DNA from: Candidatus Peribacteria bacterium
GTDB lineage: Bacteria > Patescibacteriota > Gracilibacteria > Peribacterales > Peribacteraceae
Reading direction: 5' to 3'
Length of the DNA: 64,000 nucleotides
NCBI GenBank assembly: GCA_020632295.1
Contig: JACKFU010000001.1
Span: 620,001-684,000, forward strand
The translations under genes and the position numbers were made by a program. The notes beneath the pieces are model-generated. The model was not told the origin of the DNA. It did no database searches and saw nothing but the letters and a program-made list of their open reading frames with translations. Within the stretch, counting starts at the first letter, position 1. Each line of letters opens with the position of its first letter. Shown one piece after another: positions 41,525-50,496 of this stretch.

Positions 41525-42134
41525 ATAGCAGTTCTTCCACTCCTTCTACTATCAAGCTAATAGCAAAGAGTGTGAGGAGGATACCGGAGAATTTAAAGAA
41601 GATTCCCAGAGGGAACCACTTCAGCATGCCACGGAAGAGGAGCCATGCCATACCAATAGCAATAACAATGCCAGCGATAGCACCGATGTTTTGTGTGAGT
41701 GATTGCGATTGAAAGAATGCAGCCTGGAGAAAGATAACGGTTTCGAGTCCTTCTCGGAGCACCGATGTATACACAAGCAAAAATAGACTAAGTAGTGCGC
41801 CTGTCTCTAGGTGAAATGCCATCTTTTGTTCGATGGCGGCATGCATCTGCTTTCCGTTTCGCGCAAGCCAGGTTACCATCCAAAGGATGAGCCCTGCTGC
41901 AATCAGCATCATCACTCCTTCGTATAGCTCTTCTGCTTCTCCTTCAAACGATGCACCGATATGGAGTATCCATGCAGCGATTGAGAGTGATGTCAGTATG
42001 CCTGCGCCTACACCTGCCCAGATGACAGGGTTATGCTCTCTGTTTTGTGTACGGTTGAGAAACGCGAGCATAATTCCGACAATGAGTGATGCCTCGAAAG
42101 TTTCTCGGAGAGTAATGAGGAGTGAAGTTCCCAT
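41523..42134 (-). CDS. FTR1-family iron permease
   Basis: A 203-residue protein with about six membrane helices and the two REXXE iron-binding motifs of the family, RETFE (about residues 10-14) and REGLE in the fourth helix. It imports iron, usually ferric iron delivered by a partner oxidase; no partner is next to it. It is shorter than typical FTR1/EfeU proteins. An extended -10 (TGc-TACAAT, near 42190) suggests a leader of about 50 nt. Confidence 0.9.
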   Translation of the reverse strand: MGTSLLITLRETFEASLIVGIMLAFLNRTQNREHNPVIWAGVGAGILTSLSIAAWILHIGASFEGEAEELYEGVMMLIAAGLILWMVTWLARNGKQMHAAIEQKMAFHLETGALLSLFLLVYTSVLREGLETVIFLQAAFFQSQSLTQNIGAIAGIVIAIGMAWLLFRGMLKWFPLGIFFKFSGILLTLFAISLIVEGVEELL

Positions 42135-42215
42135 AATGCGTCAATGCAGGAAGCGCGAAGAGCGGACAATAGACGTTGAAGGCATTGTAGCAACATTGCT
42201 GTATGATGCAATTAT

Positions 42216-42995
42216 ATGATTGATTCTCACTGTCATCTTGCCGATCGTAAATTTGCAGCAGACCTTTCGGGTGTTATTTCACAGGCAAACGCTGCTGGGG
42301 TTACCCATATGGTGACGATTGCTGACGATGTGTCTGAGGCGGAAAAATGTCGACAGCTTGCTGAGAAATATGATCAATTATTTTATACAGTTGGAGTACA
42401 TCCACACGCAGCTAAAGAGTGGAACGTGGAACATGGAAAGAGCAAAGTTTTGGAATGTGCTCAGGATAAGAAGATGGTTGCGGTCGGAGAGATTGGCTTG
42501 GACTATCATTATATGAACAGCCCGAAAGACGATCAGATCCGAGCGTTTTATGATCAAATTGTGATCGCGCAGGAACTCAATTTTCCTATTGTCGTACATA
42601 ACCGCGAATCGTTTGAAGACCTCCTCTCGATCATTGATGAACTGAAACCTACAGCAATGGTATTGCACTGTTGCACAGAAGAATGGGCGAATGCGAAGAA
42701 GCTTATTGAACTCGGGTATCTTCTTGGGTTTACAGGTATTGCAACGTATCCCAAATCAGTGGCAATTCGAGAAGTCATCAAGCAGTGTCCACTCAAGCAG
42801 ATGATGATTGAAACAGATGCACCCTATCTTGCCCCAGAAGGAAGGCGAGGGGAGCGATGCGAGCCTGCAATGGTTACGGAGGTGGCAAAATGTATTGCAG
42901 ATATCAAGGGGGTATCGCTGCAAGAGGTTGATAGAATAACCACGAAGAATACGATGGACTTTTACCGCCTTTCTCCTGATATACTTGCCTTGTGA
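42216..42995 (+). CDS. tatD: TatD-family metal-dependent deoxyribonuclease
   Basis: A 259-residue TIM-barrel hydrolase: MIDSHCHLAD at the N-terminus, VGVHPHAAKEW, VAVGEIGLDYH, PIVVHNRES and MIETDAPYLAPEGRRG, which supply the two-metal site. A heptanucleotide repeat (42419-42439) encodes EWNVEHGK in the second loop. TATGAT ends 8 nt before the ATG. It overlaps the RSH gene by 4 nt. Confidence 0.94.
   Translation: MIDSHCHLADRKFAADLSGVISQANAAGVTHMVTIADDVSEAEKCRQLAEKYDQLFYTVGVHPHAAKEWNVEHGKSKVLECAQDKKMVAVGEIGLDYHYMNSPKDDQIRAFYDQIVIAQELNFPIVVHNRESFEDLLSIIDELKPTAMVLHCCTEEWANAKKLIELGYLLGFTGIATYPKSVAIREVIKQCPLKQMMIETDAPYLAPEGRRGERCEPAMVTEVAKCIADIKGVSLQEVDRITTKNTMDFYRLSPDILAL
42419..42439 (+). repeat. 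heptanucleotide repeat GTGGAAC inside tatD
   Basis: GTGGAAC, GTGGAAC, ATGGAAA; three units, so 21 bp and seven codons. Confidence 0.6.
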
Positions 42996-44386
42996 CCATG
43001 GATACTCAAGCGCTTCTGGCGGATCTCTCTCATCAAGATCGGTCTACGCTTTTATCCGTGATTACGTTTTCACGTACGCATCTTTCTGGGCTTCAGCGCC
43101 GCAGTGGGGAAAGCTATGCAGAGCATGGGGTTGAAGTCGCTTGCGTTCTTAAGGAATCTCAACCAGATATATCACTCCTGTGCGTTGCCGTATTGCATGA
43201 TGTATTGGTGCACCCGGATGGCAAAGATCTTTTGTCCTTTGCGCCAATTTCCGATCATGAAAAAATGCTTGTGCGACATATGCACGCACTCCGTCGTTTG
43301 CATATTAATGAGAATACCGATGATTTAGATACCGTTATGGATGCGTTTATGGAGCAGCCGGTTTTGCTCCCATTGCGTATGGCACACCGTGTAAATGACG
43401 TTCGTCATATTGCTCGATTTACATCGCCACTCTGCAAGGAAATTGCGAAAGAGTCATTGCATATGTATGCAGCAATTGCTGGTCGACTTGGTATGCAGCG
43501 TTGGCGTGTGGAATTAGAAGACGGGAGTTTTCCTCTGCTGCAGCCGGGTATTGCAGCAAAACTCAGTCGTCAGTTTGAGGCAACGAAGGTAGCAGATAAT
43601 CTTTGCCTTCAGCATACCAAGCAATTTCTTGAATCAATGCTACAACAACATGGTATCAATGCAGTCGTTGACGTGCGTATTAAGGGACACTACTCCACGT
43701 ACAGAAAAATGATTATCAAACATCGCTCCTTTGAAGATCTTACCGACCGTCTTGCCCTTCGCATTGTTGTAGAAAAAACCGAGGATTGTTATCTGGCACT
43801 TGGGGTTGTTCATGCGGCTATGCATCCAATTCCTGGTAAGTTAAAAGATTACATTGGCGCACCTAAGGAAAACGGTTACCAATCCATTCATACGGTTGTC
43901 TATCCTCTCCCCGGAGTGACAGAGCAACCTATGGAGCTTCAGATTCGTACGCAGAGTATGCATCAAGACTGTGAGTATGGTCCTGCTGCACATGCAGATT
44001 ATAAGCAAACGGTGTATGCACTTGGTCGAAAGGCTTCTCGTGTAAACCTATTTCGCAATTTAGAACAGTTGCGGGAAGAGGCGACTACGCCGCAGCAATT
44101 TGAAGAGGCGCTTCGTATGTACTTTCGAGAAGATCACATTGCTGTGTTTGATGCCGATAACAATATTTATCACATTAAAACTCCGGCAACTGCGATGGAT
44201 TTTGCGCGCCATGCGTACCCAAAGAAATACAGACGTATGCGGGATGTAAGGATTAACGGCCGCAAGCAACCATCTGAGATACCTCTTCAGGATGGTGACA
44301 CGGTTGATATCGTATTTGGGAGATCAAATGGAGCGGATGACGGGATTCGAACCCGCGACCTTCGCCATGGCAAGGCGACGCTCTAG
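42992..44386 (+). CDS. rel: RelA/SpoT-type (p)ppGpp synthetase with a degenerate HD domain
   Basis: A 464-residue RSH protein. The synthetase domain is intact (RIKGHYSTYRKM, KENGYQSIHTVV, MELQIRTQSMHQDCEYGPAAHADYK), and a TGS domain follows (about 375-440). The N-terminal HD domain keeps LHD but lacks the ED that normally follows (HDVLVHPD), and the later DRLHN-type motif reads HRVND, so hydrolase activity is probably lost. No ACT domain. The last 19 codons (GADDGIRTRDLRHGKATL) are the antisense of tRNA-Gly(GCC). Confidence 0.9.
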   Translation: MTMDTQALLADLSHQDRSTLLSVITFSRTHLSGLQRRSGESYAEHGVEVACVLKESQPDISLLCVAVLHDVLVHPDGKDLLSFAPISDHEKMLVRHMHALRRLHINENTDDLDTVMDAFMEQPVLLPLRMAHRVNDVRHIARFTSPLCKEIAKESLHMYAAIAGRLGMQRWRVELEDGSFPLLQPGIAAKLSRQFEATKVADNLCLQHTKQFLESMLQQHGINAVVDVRIKGHYSTYRKMIIKHRSFEDLTDRLALRIVVEKTEDCYLALGVVHAAMHPIPGKLKDYIGAPKENGYQSIHTVVYPLPGVTEQPMELQIRTQSMHQDCEYGPAAHADYKQTVYALGRKASRVNLFRNLEQLREEATTPQQFEEALRMYFREDHIAVFDADNNIYHIKTPATAMDFARHAYPKKYRRMRDVRINGRKQPSEIPLQDGDTVDIVFGRSNGADDGIRTRDLRHGKATL

Positions 44387-44405
44387 CCAACTGAGCTACA
44401 TCCGC
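44329..44405 (-). tRNA. tRNA-Gly(GCC)
   Basis: A 77-nt cloverleaf: acceptor GCGGATG with CATCCGC, anticodon loop TTGCCAT (GCC), T-arm CGGG-TTCGAAT-CCCG, CCA encoded. Its 3' half is overlapped on the other strand by the end of the RSH gene (58 nt). Confidence 0.96.
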
Positions 44406-44541
44406 ATAGCGGGGGCATGCTACGGGTTTACCACGCGTATCGCAAGCACGTGACGACTAGACTTGCAATTTTTTTATAAATGTTACACGGCAATACACTT
44501 GAGGATCGCCTAGAACAGCGATATTTGTTATAATTCTTACT

Positions 44542-44994
44542 GTGAGTCTACAGAAACACCCGTTGACACTATCGGCGCTTGCTGTAGTCCTCTTTGTAGG
44601 ACTTACCTTTGGTGGAGAGTCAGTGTTTGCAGCGGGGCCACAGCCCAGTGCTCAACCAGCGACCGTACAAGATTGTCAGACTGGCAATAATCTCAAGCGT
44701 GGATGCATTCCTCTTATACAACCACTTGGTTCTATCAATGTACTGACAGTGCAACCAGGCGCACGAACCTTTATTGATTACTTCAATGACGCTGCAGGTT
44801 TATTGTTAACTGTTGCCATTGGCTTTTGTGTGCTGTGGATCTTAATTGGTAGCTATTTTATAATGGTATCTGGGAGCGATGGCGGGAAACGCTCTACCGG
44901 AAAATCGATTATTACGTGGGCACTTATTGGTTTGATTATTGTGACCTTCGCAGGGTTTTTCTTGCGAACGCTCAATAGCGTTTTCTTTGTGTAA
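44542..44994 (+). CDS. VirB2-like pilin/membrane protein 1
   Basis: A 150-residue protein with a signal peptide (cut after VFA/A), a Cys pair (DCQTGNNLKRGC) and two membrane helices (about 82-105 and 124-147) joined by SGSDGGKRSTGKSIITWA, the VirB2/TrbC layout. The start is a GTG supported by TATAAT ending 7 nt before it. Its stop overlaps the next start as TAATG. Confidence 0.72.
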   Translation: MSLQKHPLTLSALAVVLFVGLTFGGESVFAAGPQPSAQPATVQDCQTGNNLKRGCIPLIQPLGSINVLTVQPGARTFIDYFNDAAGLLLTVAIGFCVLWILIGSYFIMVSGSDGGKRSTGKSIITWALIGLIIVTFAGFFLRTLNSVFFV

Positions 44995-45554
44995 TGATGC
45001 ATTTCTTTCACTCTCTTACCAGCATTTTAACACCTGTTGCTTTCGCACAAGGCCCTTGTGTTGGCATCACCTGTGGTGCTGGCGGCAACCCCCTTCCACT
45101 GTTTATTTCGGTAGCTGCTGCTGTAGTGCTCGAGATAGCGTCTGGCCTTGCGGTTGTTTCTGTTGTTGTTGGTGGGGCAATGCTTGTATTGAACTTTGGA
45201 AACGAATCTCGTGCAGAGAGAGGGCGCAAGGGGATTTTCTACGGACTCGTTGCCTTTGCGGTTGCTCTGAGCTCTCAGGCAATTATTTCGTTTGCTGTTT
45301 CCAAAGCAAATCTTGTTGAGGCTGATGCGCCACATATCAGCATTATGAACGTAACTGTTAGTGCGATGCTTGCGGTCTTTAATGTTGTTTTTGCTCTTAT
45401 GATGCTTTTCTTCGGCTTTAAACTTGTTTTAGCTCGTGGTCAACAAGGAGAGTTGGATACCACAAAAAAAGGGTTGGCATGGGCTGTCACTGGAGCGATA
45501 GGAGTAAACCTGTCGTATGCTCTTATTCGTGCTACGTCACTTCTTGGATTTTAA
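44994..45554 (+). CDS. VirB2-like membrane protein 2 (two pilin modules fused)
   Basis: A 186-residue protein with a signal peptide (VAFA/Q), a Cys pair (PCVGITC) and four further membrane helices arranged as two repeats of helix-basic loop-helix (NESRAERGRKGIFYG and QQGELDTTKKGLAWA loops). It looks like two pilin units fused. It overlaps both neighbours by TAATG, so it is translated with them. Likely part of the same secretion machine as VirB4 and PrgI. Confidence 0.68.
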   Translation: MMHFFHSLTSILTPVAFAQGPCVGITCGAGGNPLPLFISVAAAVVLEIASGLAVVSVVVGGAMLVLNFGNESRAERGRKGIFYGLVAFAVALSSQAIISFAVSKANLVEADAPHISIMNVTVSAMLAVFNVVFALMMLFFGFKLVLARGQQGELDTTKKGLAWAVTGAIGVNLSYALIRATSLLGF

Positions 45555-45925
45555 TGCTGCCCCTCCTTTCGTTCATCGCGCAACTGGTACCAGTCGCTTC
45601 TGCGCAGTCTCCCTACTACAGTATTTATTGCGATGCACTCGGTACGTACTGTGGAGATGGAAAGACATTTGTCATTCACTTAGCACTTCGAACAGCACAA
45701 GTTATCGTCATTCCAACTATTGGTGGTATTTCCGTTATTGCAGTCATTTGGGGAGCCATTAAAATGATGTCTTCATTTGGAGAAGACCAAGGCAAGGAGG
45801 ATGCAAAGAAAATTATTATCGCTGCAATTATGGGTATTGTGCTTGCAATTACAGGGGCATTTATCGTGAGTTGGATGTGTAGGGTCGTGCAGCTTGCAAC
45901 TGGTGGAAGTATTCCCTGTGGGTAA
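45554..45925 (+). CDS. VirB2-like pilin/membrane protein 3
   Basis: A 123-residue protein with a signal peptide (PVASA/Q), Cys residues (YCDALGTYC) and two membrane helices (about 45-66 and 86-108) around the loop GEDQGKEDAKKIIIAA. Same architecture as the proteins at 33522 and 44542. ATG 45554 overlaps the previous stop. Confidence 0.7.
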   Translation: MLPLLSFIAQLVPVASAQSPYYSIYCDALGTYCGDGKTFVIHLALRTAQVIVIPTIGGISVIAVIWGAIKMMSSFGEDQGKEDAKKIIIAAIMGIVLAITGAFIVSWMCRVVQLATGGSIPCG

Positions 45926-45934
45926 AAACTCATA

Positions 45935-45962
45935 AGCTTTTAGCTTTTAGCTTTTAGCTATG
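45935..45962 (+). repeat. heptanucleotide repeat AGCTTTT before metG
   Basis: Three perfect AGCTTTT units and AGCTATG, between the third VirB2-like gene and metG. Confidence 0.85.
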
Positions 45963-45976
45963 TAATCATATGTGGG

Positions 45977-47542
45977 ATGAAGCAATACATCACTACCGCT
46001 ATTGATTATCCAAATGCTGCTCCACATATGGGGCATGTACTCGAAAAGGTTCTTGCAGACGTTATTGCACGTTGGTTTCGTTTGCGTGGGGATGCGGTGC
46101 GTTTTCAAATAGGAACTGATGAACATGGCATAAAAATTCAGCGCACAGCGGAAGATGGAGGAATCACGCCACAAGAACTTGTCGACAGGAATGTTCCGTT
46201 TTTTCAAGAACTCTATCAGAAGCTTCATATAAGTCATGATTACTTTATTCGAACGTCAGACCAAACGACGCACTGGCCAACTGTTATGAAACTTTGGGAG
46301 AAGCTGGTTGAAGCCGAGATGCTAACAAAGAGGAGCTACACAGGATTTTACTGTAGTGGATGTGAGCGATTTATGACCAAGCGTGATCTTGATGAAAAAG
46401 GGGAGTGCCCAAATCACAAAAAGAAGCCTGAAGAAGTAACCGAAGAAAACTGGTTTTTCCTTATGAGCAAAGATACACAGAACTTAAAGAGTTTGCTGAC
46501 AGATGCATGGGATGGCGAGTCGTATCGTATTGTGCCAGAGCTCAGAGCTAACGAAACACTTGCTCTCATCGATCAAGGACTTGAAGATGTGTCGTTTTCC
46601 CGACCAACATCTTCGCTCACCTGGGGTATTCCTGTGCCGGGCGATGCTGACCAGACCATGTACGTTTGGTGTGATGCTCTGACGAATTATATTTCTGGTT
46701 TAGATTATTTTGGTTTGAACCAGAGTGGTCCGAAGGACGGTGCCAAGTGGTGGGATGACGCGCATGTCACGCATGTCATTGGAAAAGACATTGCACGGTT
46801 TCATGCTCTCATTTGGCCTGATATGTTAAAACATAGTGGTGTTCGTATTCCTGACCAGTTACTCATTCATGGTTTTCTTACGAGTGAAGGGGAGAAGATG
46901 AGTAAGAGTCTAGGAAACGTTGTAAAGCCCGAAGAAGTTCTTGAGAAATTTAGTGGAAACCCCGATCCTATCCGTTTTTATCTGTCTCACGAAGTTCCTG
47001 TTGGTCGTGATGGTGATTTTTCTTGGAAGCGATTCGAAGAGTTGTACGATGCAAAGCTTCGTAATGCCTTAGGAAATCTTTTAAACCGAGTTCTTGTCTT
47101 GCTGCAGAAAGAAGGTGGGAATATCGATATTCCCAGCATTCCGGAGTTTGAGCAGCAGGCAAAAGACGGTTGGGACATGTACCAAAACGCAATGGATCGT
47201 TTCGATCTTCATGATGGATTACAAGGCGCAATGCGTCTTGTCGACCTTTCGAATGCTGGCATTGATGCAACAAAGCCATGGACACTTACTGGCACAGAGA
47301 AGATTCAGAATCTTTCGTGTCTTGCAGAAAGCTTACGTCTCATTGGATTACTTCTTTTGCCATTTATTCCCGATACAGCCCAGCGAATAAGTAAGCAGCT
47401 CAACGTGCCCTACGCTGAAGAAATGTTGAACAAAAATTTTGTTCTTAAAAATGATGAGCGTGATCTGACTGAGTGGGGAAGTGTAAGAAAAGACTGGAAA
47501 CAGATTGGGGAACCCAGTATTCTCTTTGCGCCTATTTTGTAA
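45977..47542 (+). CDS. metG: methionyl-tRNA synthetase
   Basis: A 521-residue class Ia synthetase. The HIGH motif reads HMGH (PNAAPHMGHVLEK), the KMSKS motif is EKMSKSLGN, and one zinc knuckle is present (CSGCERF ... CPNH). The anticodon-binding helical domain is complete; there is no C-terminal EMAP domain. fmt lies about 1.6 kb downstream on the other strand. A heptanucleotide repeat fills most of its upstream region. Confidence 0.96.
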   Translation: MKQYITTAIDYPNAAPHMGHVLEKVLADVIARWFRLRGDAVRFQIGTDEHGIKIQRTAEDGGITPQELVDRNVPFFQELYQKLHISHDYFIRTSDQTTHWPTVMKLWEKLVEAEMLTKRSYTGFYCSGCERFMTKRDLDEKGECPNHKKKPEEVTEENWFFLMSKDTQNLKSLLTDAWDGESYRIVPELRANETLALIDQGLEDVSFSRPTSSLTWGIPVPGDADQTMYVWCDALTNYISGLDYFGLNQSGPKDGAKWWDDAHVTHVIGKDIARFHALIWPDMLKHSGVRIPDQLLIHGFLTSEGEKMSKSLGNVVKPEEVLEKFSGNPDPIRFYLSHEVPVGRDGDFSWKRFEELYDAKLRNALGNLLNRVLVLLQKEGGNIDIPSIPEFEQQAKDGWDMYQNAMDRFDLHDGLQGAMRLVDLSNAGIDATKPWTLTGTEKIQNLSCLAESLRLIGLLLLPFIPDTAQRISKQLNVPYAEEMLNKNFVLKNDERDLTEWGSVRKDWKQIGEPSILFAPIL

Positions 47543-47553
47543 CTATCTTTATT

Positions 47554-47859
47554 ATGTTTGATCCAATGGCAGATCTTGCTTCCGGTGGCTCCATTGCCGA
47601 TACTGATGATTCACCTGTATCAGCACGTGAACCAAAGAAGCAATCTGGCGGAGACCGCAAGTTCGCAGATGAGCTGAGCTCCGTTACTATTCACGCACGT
47701 CAGCGTACGTTTTATATTGATCTCAAAGAGAGCTCAAATGGTAAGTTCTTCAAGGTGTCTGAAAAGTCTCGCGGAGGCCAAAAGACTACTATCATGTTCG
47801 ATGCAGAAGATCTCGAAAAGTTCATCGAAGCATTCGAGCAGATGAAGGAATACGTTTAG
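47554..47859 (+). CDS. PUR-domain (DUF3276-like) nucleic acid-binding protein
   Basis: A 101-residue protein: a disordered N-terminus (to about 35), then one PUR-alpha-like repeat (ELSSVTIHARQRTFYIDLKE, GKFFKVSEKSRGG.KTTIMFDAEDLEKFIEAF). Such bacterial proteins bind single-stranded DNA or RNA and dimerise to form one PUR fold. ATG 47554 is chosen because AACTAT ends 7 nt before it. The stop shares TTAG with the convergent SLH gene. Confidence 0.78.
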   Translation: MFDPMADLASGGSIADTDDSPVSAREPKKQSGGDRKFADELSSVTIHARQRTFYIDLKESSNGKFFKVSEKSRGGQKTTIMFDAEDLEKFIEAFEQMKEYV

Positions 47860-49124
47860 AGATCCAGCTCATCAACGGGTACGACGTACCCGTTGACTCT
47901 GGGGTTACTAATCATCATATACACGACAATTTTCGACGCTTCAGCCCGGGTAATTGCTTGCCCGGGTTTGAACGTGCCATCATCGTAACCCGAAATAAAG
48001 TCGTAACTCAGAGCAGTTTCTATGTATGAGGAGAACCAGTCTGATTTCTCTACATCAGAAAATCGATTACTGTAATCCAGGTCATCAAATGGCTGTAGTT
48101 TTGTTGCTGTAAGGAGAATTTTCAGCGCTTCTGCTCGGTTGACTGGTGCGTCAGGCTGGAAGGTTCCGTCTGGGTATCCTTCGACAATTCCTTTCTGTGC
48201 TGCTGCATAGATAATGTCTCTCTTTGCAATGACATCCTCGTTTTCATGTGGCCGCAGAGACTTTCTGACATCGGAAAACTCCAATGAGTTATCTTCACTC
48301 ATTACCGGATTAATACAACTGGAGAGCAGTGCAATTTTGAGGAGTTCGTAGCGACTAATCTCTCTATCTGGTTGAAACATTGCACCGTTCTCGGTCCAGT
48401 ATCCCTTAATAATTCTTGGGCCGTTTTCTCCTGCTTTCATTTCACTGAGCACAGTGACAAATGCCTTGCTCCAGTGCCCCTCAATGTCATGCAGTGTGTC
48501 CGATGGCCCAGCATGGAATAGGCACGGATTTTCGAGAGGGTCACTTCCTAGGCGAACTTCTTCACCATCTGTAGTGCCATCTTGGTCTGTATCTTCTGCA
48601 AAGATATCTGTACCGTAGGTAAACTCATCGAGATTCGTGAGTCCGTCGTTGTCTGCATCTTCCTCGGCATCGCTGCGCTTGTCTCTTGCGAGGTTCTGTT
48701 CAATTTCATATTCATCCGGTAGACCGTCACTATCACTATCTTGTCGGTATTCTTTTTGAAGCGGGAACGGATCATCTTTGTCGTTTATACCGTCGCCGTC
48801 GGTATCTTGGAGTGCACGATCTGTTCCTAGTAGGTCCTCTTGGCCGTTTGTTAATCCATCGTTATCAAGGTCGTACGTAATATCATCCGTTCTATCGAGC
48901 GGATCTCGTCCCGCTTGCATCTCTGCGCCGTCTGCTTCACCACCGGAGTCGGTATCTGCATTAAAGGGGTCGGTTTCTCCAGTATTGACAATACCATCGC
49001 CGTTGGTGTCTTCCTCGCTGTTAAGGAGCCCATCACCATCGTAGTCATTTGTATTTTGGCTAAACTGTGCTGCAGCAGAAAGTGGCAGTGCAAGGAAGAT
49101 GAGGATGGTAGCAGCGATTCGCAT
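47856..49124 (-). CDS. secreted protein with thrombospondin type-3-like repeats and SLH domains
   Basis: A 422-residue exported protein. Signal peptide to about residue 20 (LSAAA/QFS). Residues about 27-200 hold calcium-binding DxDxDG repeats (DYDGDGLLNSEED, DTDGDGINDKDD, DADNDGLTNLDE). Residues about 215-405 hold three S-layer homology domains (e.g. GYPDGTFQPDAPVNRAEALK, GYDDGTFKPGQAITRAEASK). SLH domains bind cell-wall polymers, so it is probably a wall-attached surface protein. ATG 49124 starts the signal peptide. Confidence 0.9.
   Translation of the reverse strand: MRIAATILIFLALPLSAAAQFSQNTNDYDGDGLLNSEEDTNGDGIVNTGETDPFNADTDSGGEADGAEMQAGRDPLDRTDDITYDLDNDGLTNGQEDLLGTDRALQDTDGDGINDKDDPFPLQKEYRQDSDSDGLPDEYEIEQNLARDKRSDAEEDADNDGLTNLDEFTYGTDIFAEDTDQDGTTDGEEVRLGSDPLENPCLFHAGPSDTLHDIEGHWSKAFVTVLSEMKAGENGPRIIKGYWTENGAMFQPDREISRYELLKIALLSSCINPVMSEDNSLEFSDVRKSLRPHENEDVIAKRDIIYAAAQKGIVEGYPDGTFQPDAPVNRAEALKILLTATKLQPFDDLDYSNRFSDVEKSDWFSSYIETALSYDFISGYDDGTFKPGQAITRAEASKIVVYMMISNPRVNGYVVPVDELDL
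47873..47895. repeat. perfect 10-bp hairpin at a convergent gene junction
   Basis: CAACGGGTAC and GTACCCGTTG with a 3-nt loop, in the last codons of the SLH gene and 13 nt after the stop of the PUR-domain gene. No T-run follows, so it may be an imperfect terminator or an RNA 3'-end stabiliser. Confidence 0.6.
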
Positions 49125-49149
49125 GAGACGGTGACTGTAGTATACAGGG

Positions 49150-50010
49150 TTACTGTCTCCCGTGCTTCCAATCGTTTGCGGGCATGGGTTTTTTGCCTGC
49201 TGGCTGCACAGTGACGAGAAAAATATCTGTATCACAGCAGCGAAGTGGAACGCTATTTTTTGTTTCTGTGAGGGATACTTTTATGAGTTTCACATCTTCA
49301 CCGTTGATACTGACACGTACTCCCGGCCAGGGGACAAGTGCGCGGACGTGTCTGTCGAGATCCACTGCTTTCATTGTGCTCGGGTCAATTGTGCCTAATT
49401 CTTTACTGAGCTTATGGCAGGTGCGGACTTCTGATGCAACTTGAGGGGTCTCTGAAAGAGGTTTTTTTAGGGTGCTTGTCAGGAGTGCTGCTCCCATTGC
49501 TGCAAGTGTGTCGTGGAGTGTTTCGATCGTTTCGTTTTCCTGTAATGGCATCGACTGCTGTGCAAGGATCGGGCCTGCATCAAGCTCTTTTACCATGCGT
49601 TGAATGGTAATACCGGTTTCGGTGTCTCCATGAATGATTGCACTTTGCATAGGGCTTGCACCGCGCCATCTGGGAAGGAGAGATGCATGTAGATTTACTG
49701 GGGCAATTGTTGGTGCACTGAGAATATGCTCTTTCAGAATTTGCCCGTACGCAACCACCACGAGGAAGTCGTGGTCGATGTTAGGGTACTCTTTGTTTAT
49801 ATCCTGTGGCTGTAGTATAGAAATACCTGCTTCGAGCGCTGCCTGTTTCACCGGTGTTGGATGTATTTCTTGTTTTCTTCCAACCGGTTTATCTGGCTGA
49901 GATATGACGAGCTTTACGTCAAACGCATTGTCATTTATAAGGGATTTCAGCGTAGGAACGGCAAATTCTGGGGTGCCGGCGAAGATGATGCTTTTTGGAG
50001 TATTGGCCAT
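49150..50010 (-). CDS. fmt: methionyl-tRNA formyltransferase
   Basis: A 286-residue enzyme that formylates initiator Met-tRNA. Motifs: FAGTPEFAVPTLKSL, DFLVVVAYGQIL, the active-site region VNLHASLLPRWRGASPMQSAI and ITIQRMVKELDAGPIL; the C-terminal OB domain is shortened. TATACT ends 7 nt before the ATG. It is divergent from rbfA, with a heptanucleotide repeat between them. Confidence 0.95.
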   Translation of the reverse strand: MANTPKSIIFAGTPEFAVPTLKSLINDNAFDVKLVISQPDKPVGRKQEIHPTPVKQAALEAGISILQPQDINKEYPNIDHDFLVVVAYGQILKEHILSAPTIAPVNLHASLLPRWRGASPMQSAIIHGDTETGITIQRMVKELDAGPILAQQSMPLQENETIETLHDTLAAMGAALLTSTLKKPLSETPQVASEVRTCHKLSKELGTIDPSTMKAVDLDRHVRALVPWPGVRVSINGEDVKLIKVSLTETKNSVPLRCCDTDIFLVTVQPAGKKPMPANDWKHGRQ

Positions 50011-50039
50011 TGGTGGAAGTATAGCGAAAAACTTGTAAC

Positions 50040-50074
50040 AATTAACTGTTAACTGTTAACTGTTCACTGTTATG
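50040..50074 (+). repeat. heptanucleotide repeat TGTTAAC running into the rbfA start
   Basis: AATTAAC, TGTTAAC, TGTTAAC, TGTTCAC, TGTTATG. The last unit contains the ATG of rbfA. Confidence 0.88.
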
Positions 50075-50404
50075 TCAAAGCGCCCAAAGATGTTGGCATC
50101 TGTTGTTCGCGAGGTCATTGCACCCGTGGTGCGATTGTGTCCACAGGAATGCAAGATGGTATCCATTACTGAAGTAGATGTTTCTGAGGATTTCTCGTAC
50201 GCAACCGTGTACATCAGCGCACTAGATCACGCTGATTTGGCACTATCATTTTTAGAATCTCGGCTTCCTGAACTTAAGACAAAAATGGGTTCACTGTATC
50301 GTAAACGTATTCCCGAACTTCGGTTTCGTATTGACCCACTTACTGCACGGAGCGGAAAACTTGATTCGTTGCTTTCTGAAGCGCAGCAACACACTGACAA
50401 CTAA
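50072..50404 (+). CDS. rbfA: 30S ribosome-binding factor RbfA
   Basis: A 110-residue KH-fold protein needed for late 16S rRNA maturation. The pattern RPKMLASVVREVIAPVV, then VSITEVDVSEDFSYATVYIS and KRIPELRFRID, fits RbfA. The ATG lies in the last unit of a heptanucleotide repeat. The following nrnA-like gene has its own promoter. Confidence 0.88.
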   Translation: MSKRPKMLASVVREVIAPVVRLCPQECKMVSITEVDVSEDFSYATVYISALDHADLALSFLESRLPELKTKMGSLYRKRIPELRFRIDPLTARSGKLDSLLSEAQQHTDN

Positions 50405-50458
50405 ACCAATCGAAATACACTCATCACGTTAAACGACTCGCCTCGCAATACGTGATCG

Positions 50459-50487
50459 TTGGAACGAACAACTGCTCCACGTATTAT
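50459..50487 (+). promoter_or_regulatory. promoter of the nrnA-like gene (leaderless)
   Basis: TTGGAA (50459-50464), 17-nt spacer, TATTAT (50482-50487), then 9 nt to the ATG at 50497. This argues against the earlier in-frame start at 50452. Confidence 0.75.
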
Positions 50488-50496
50488 TACTCCCTT

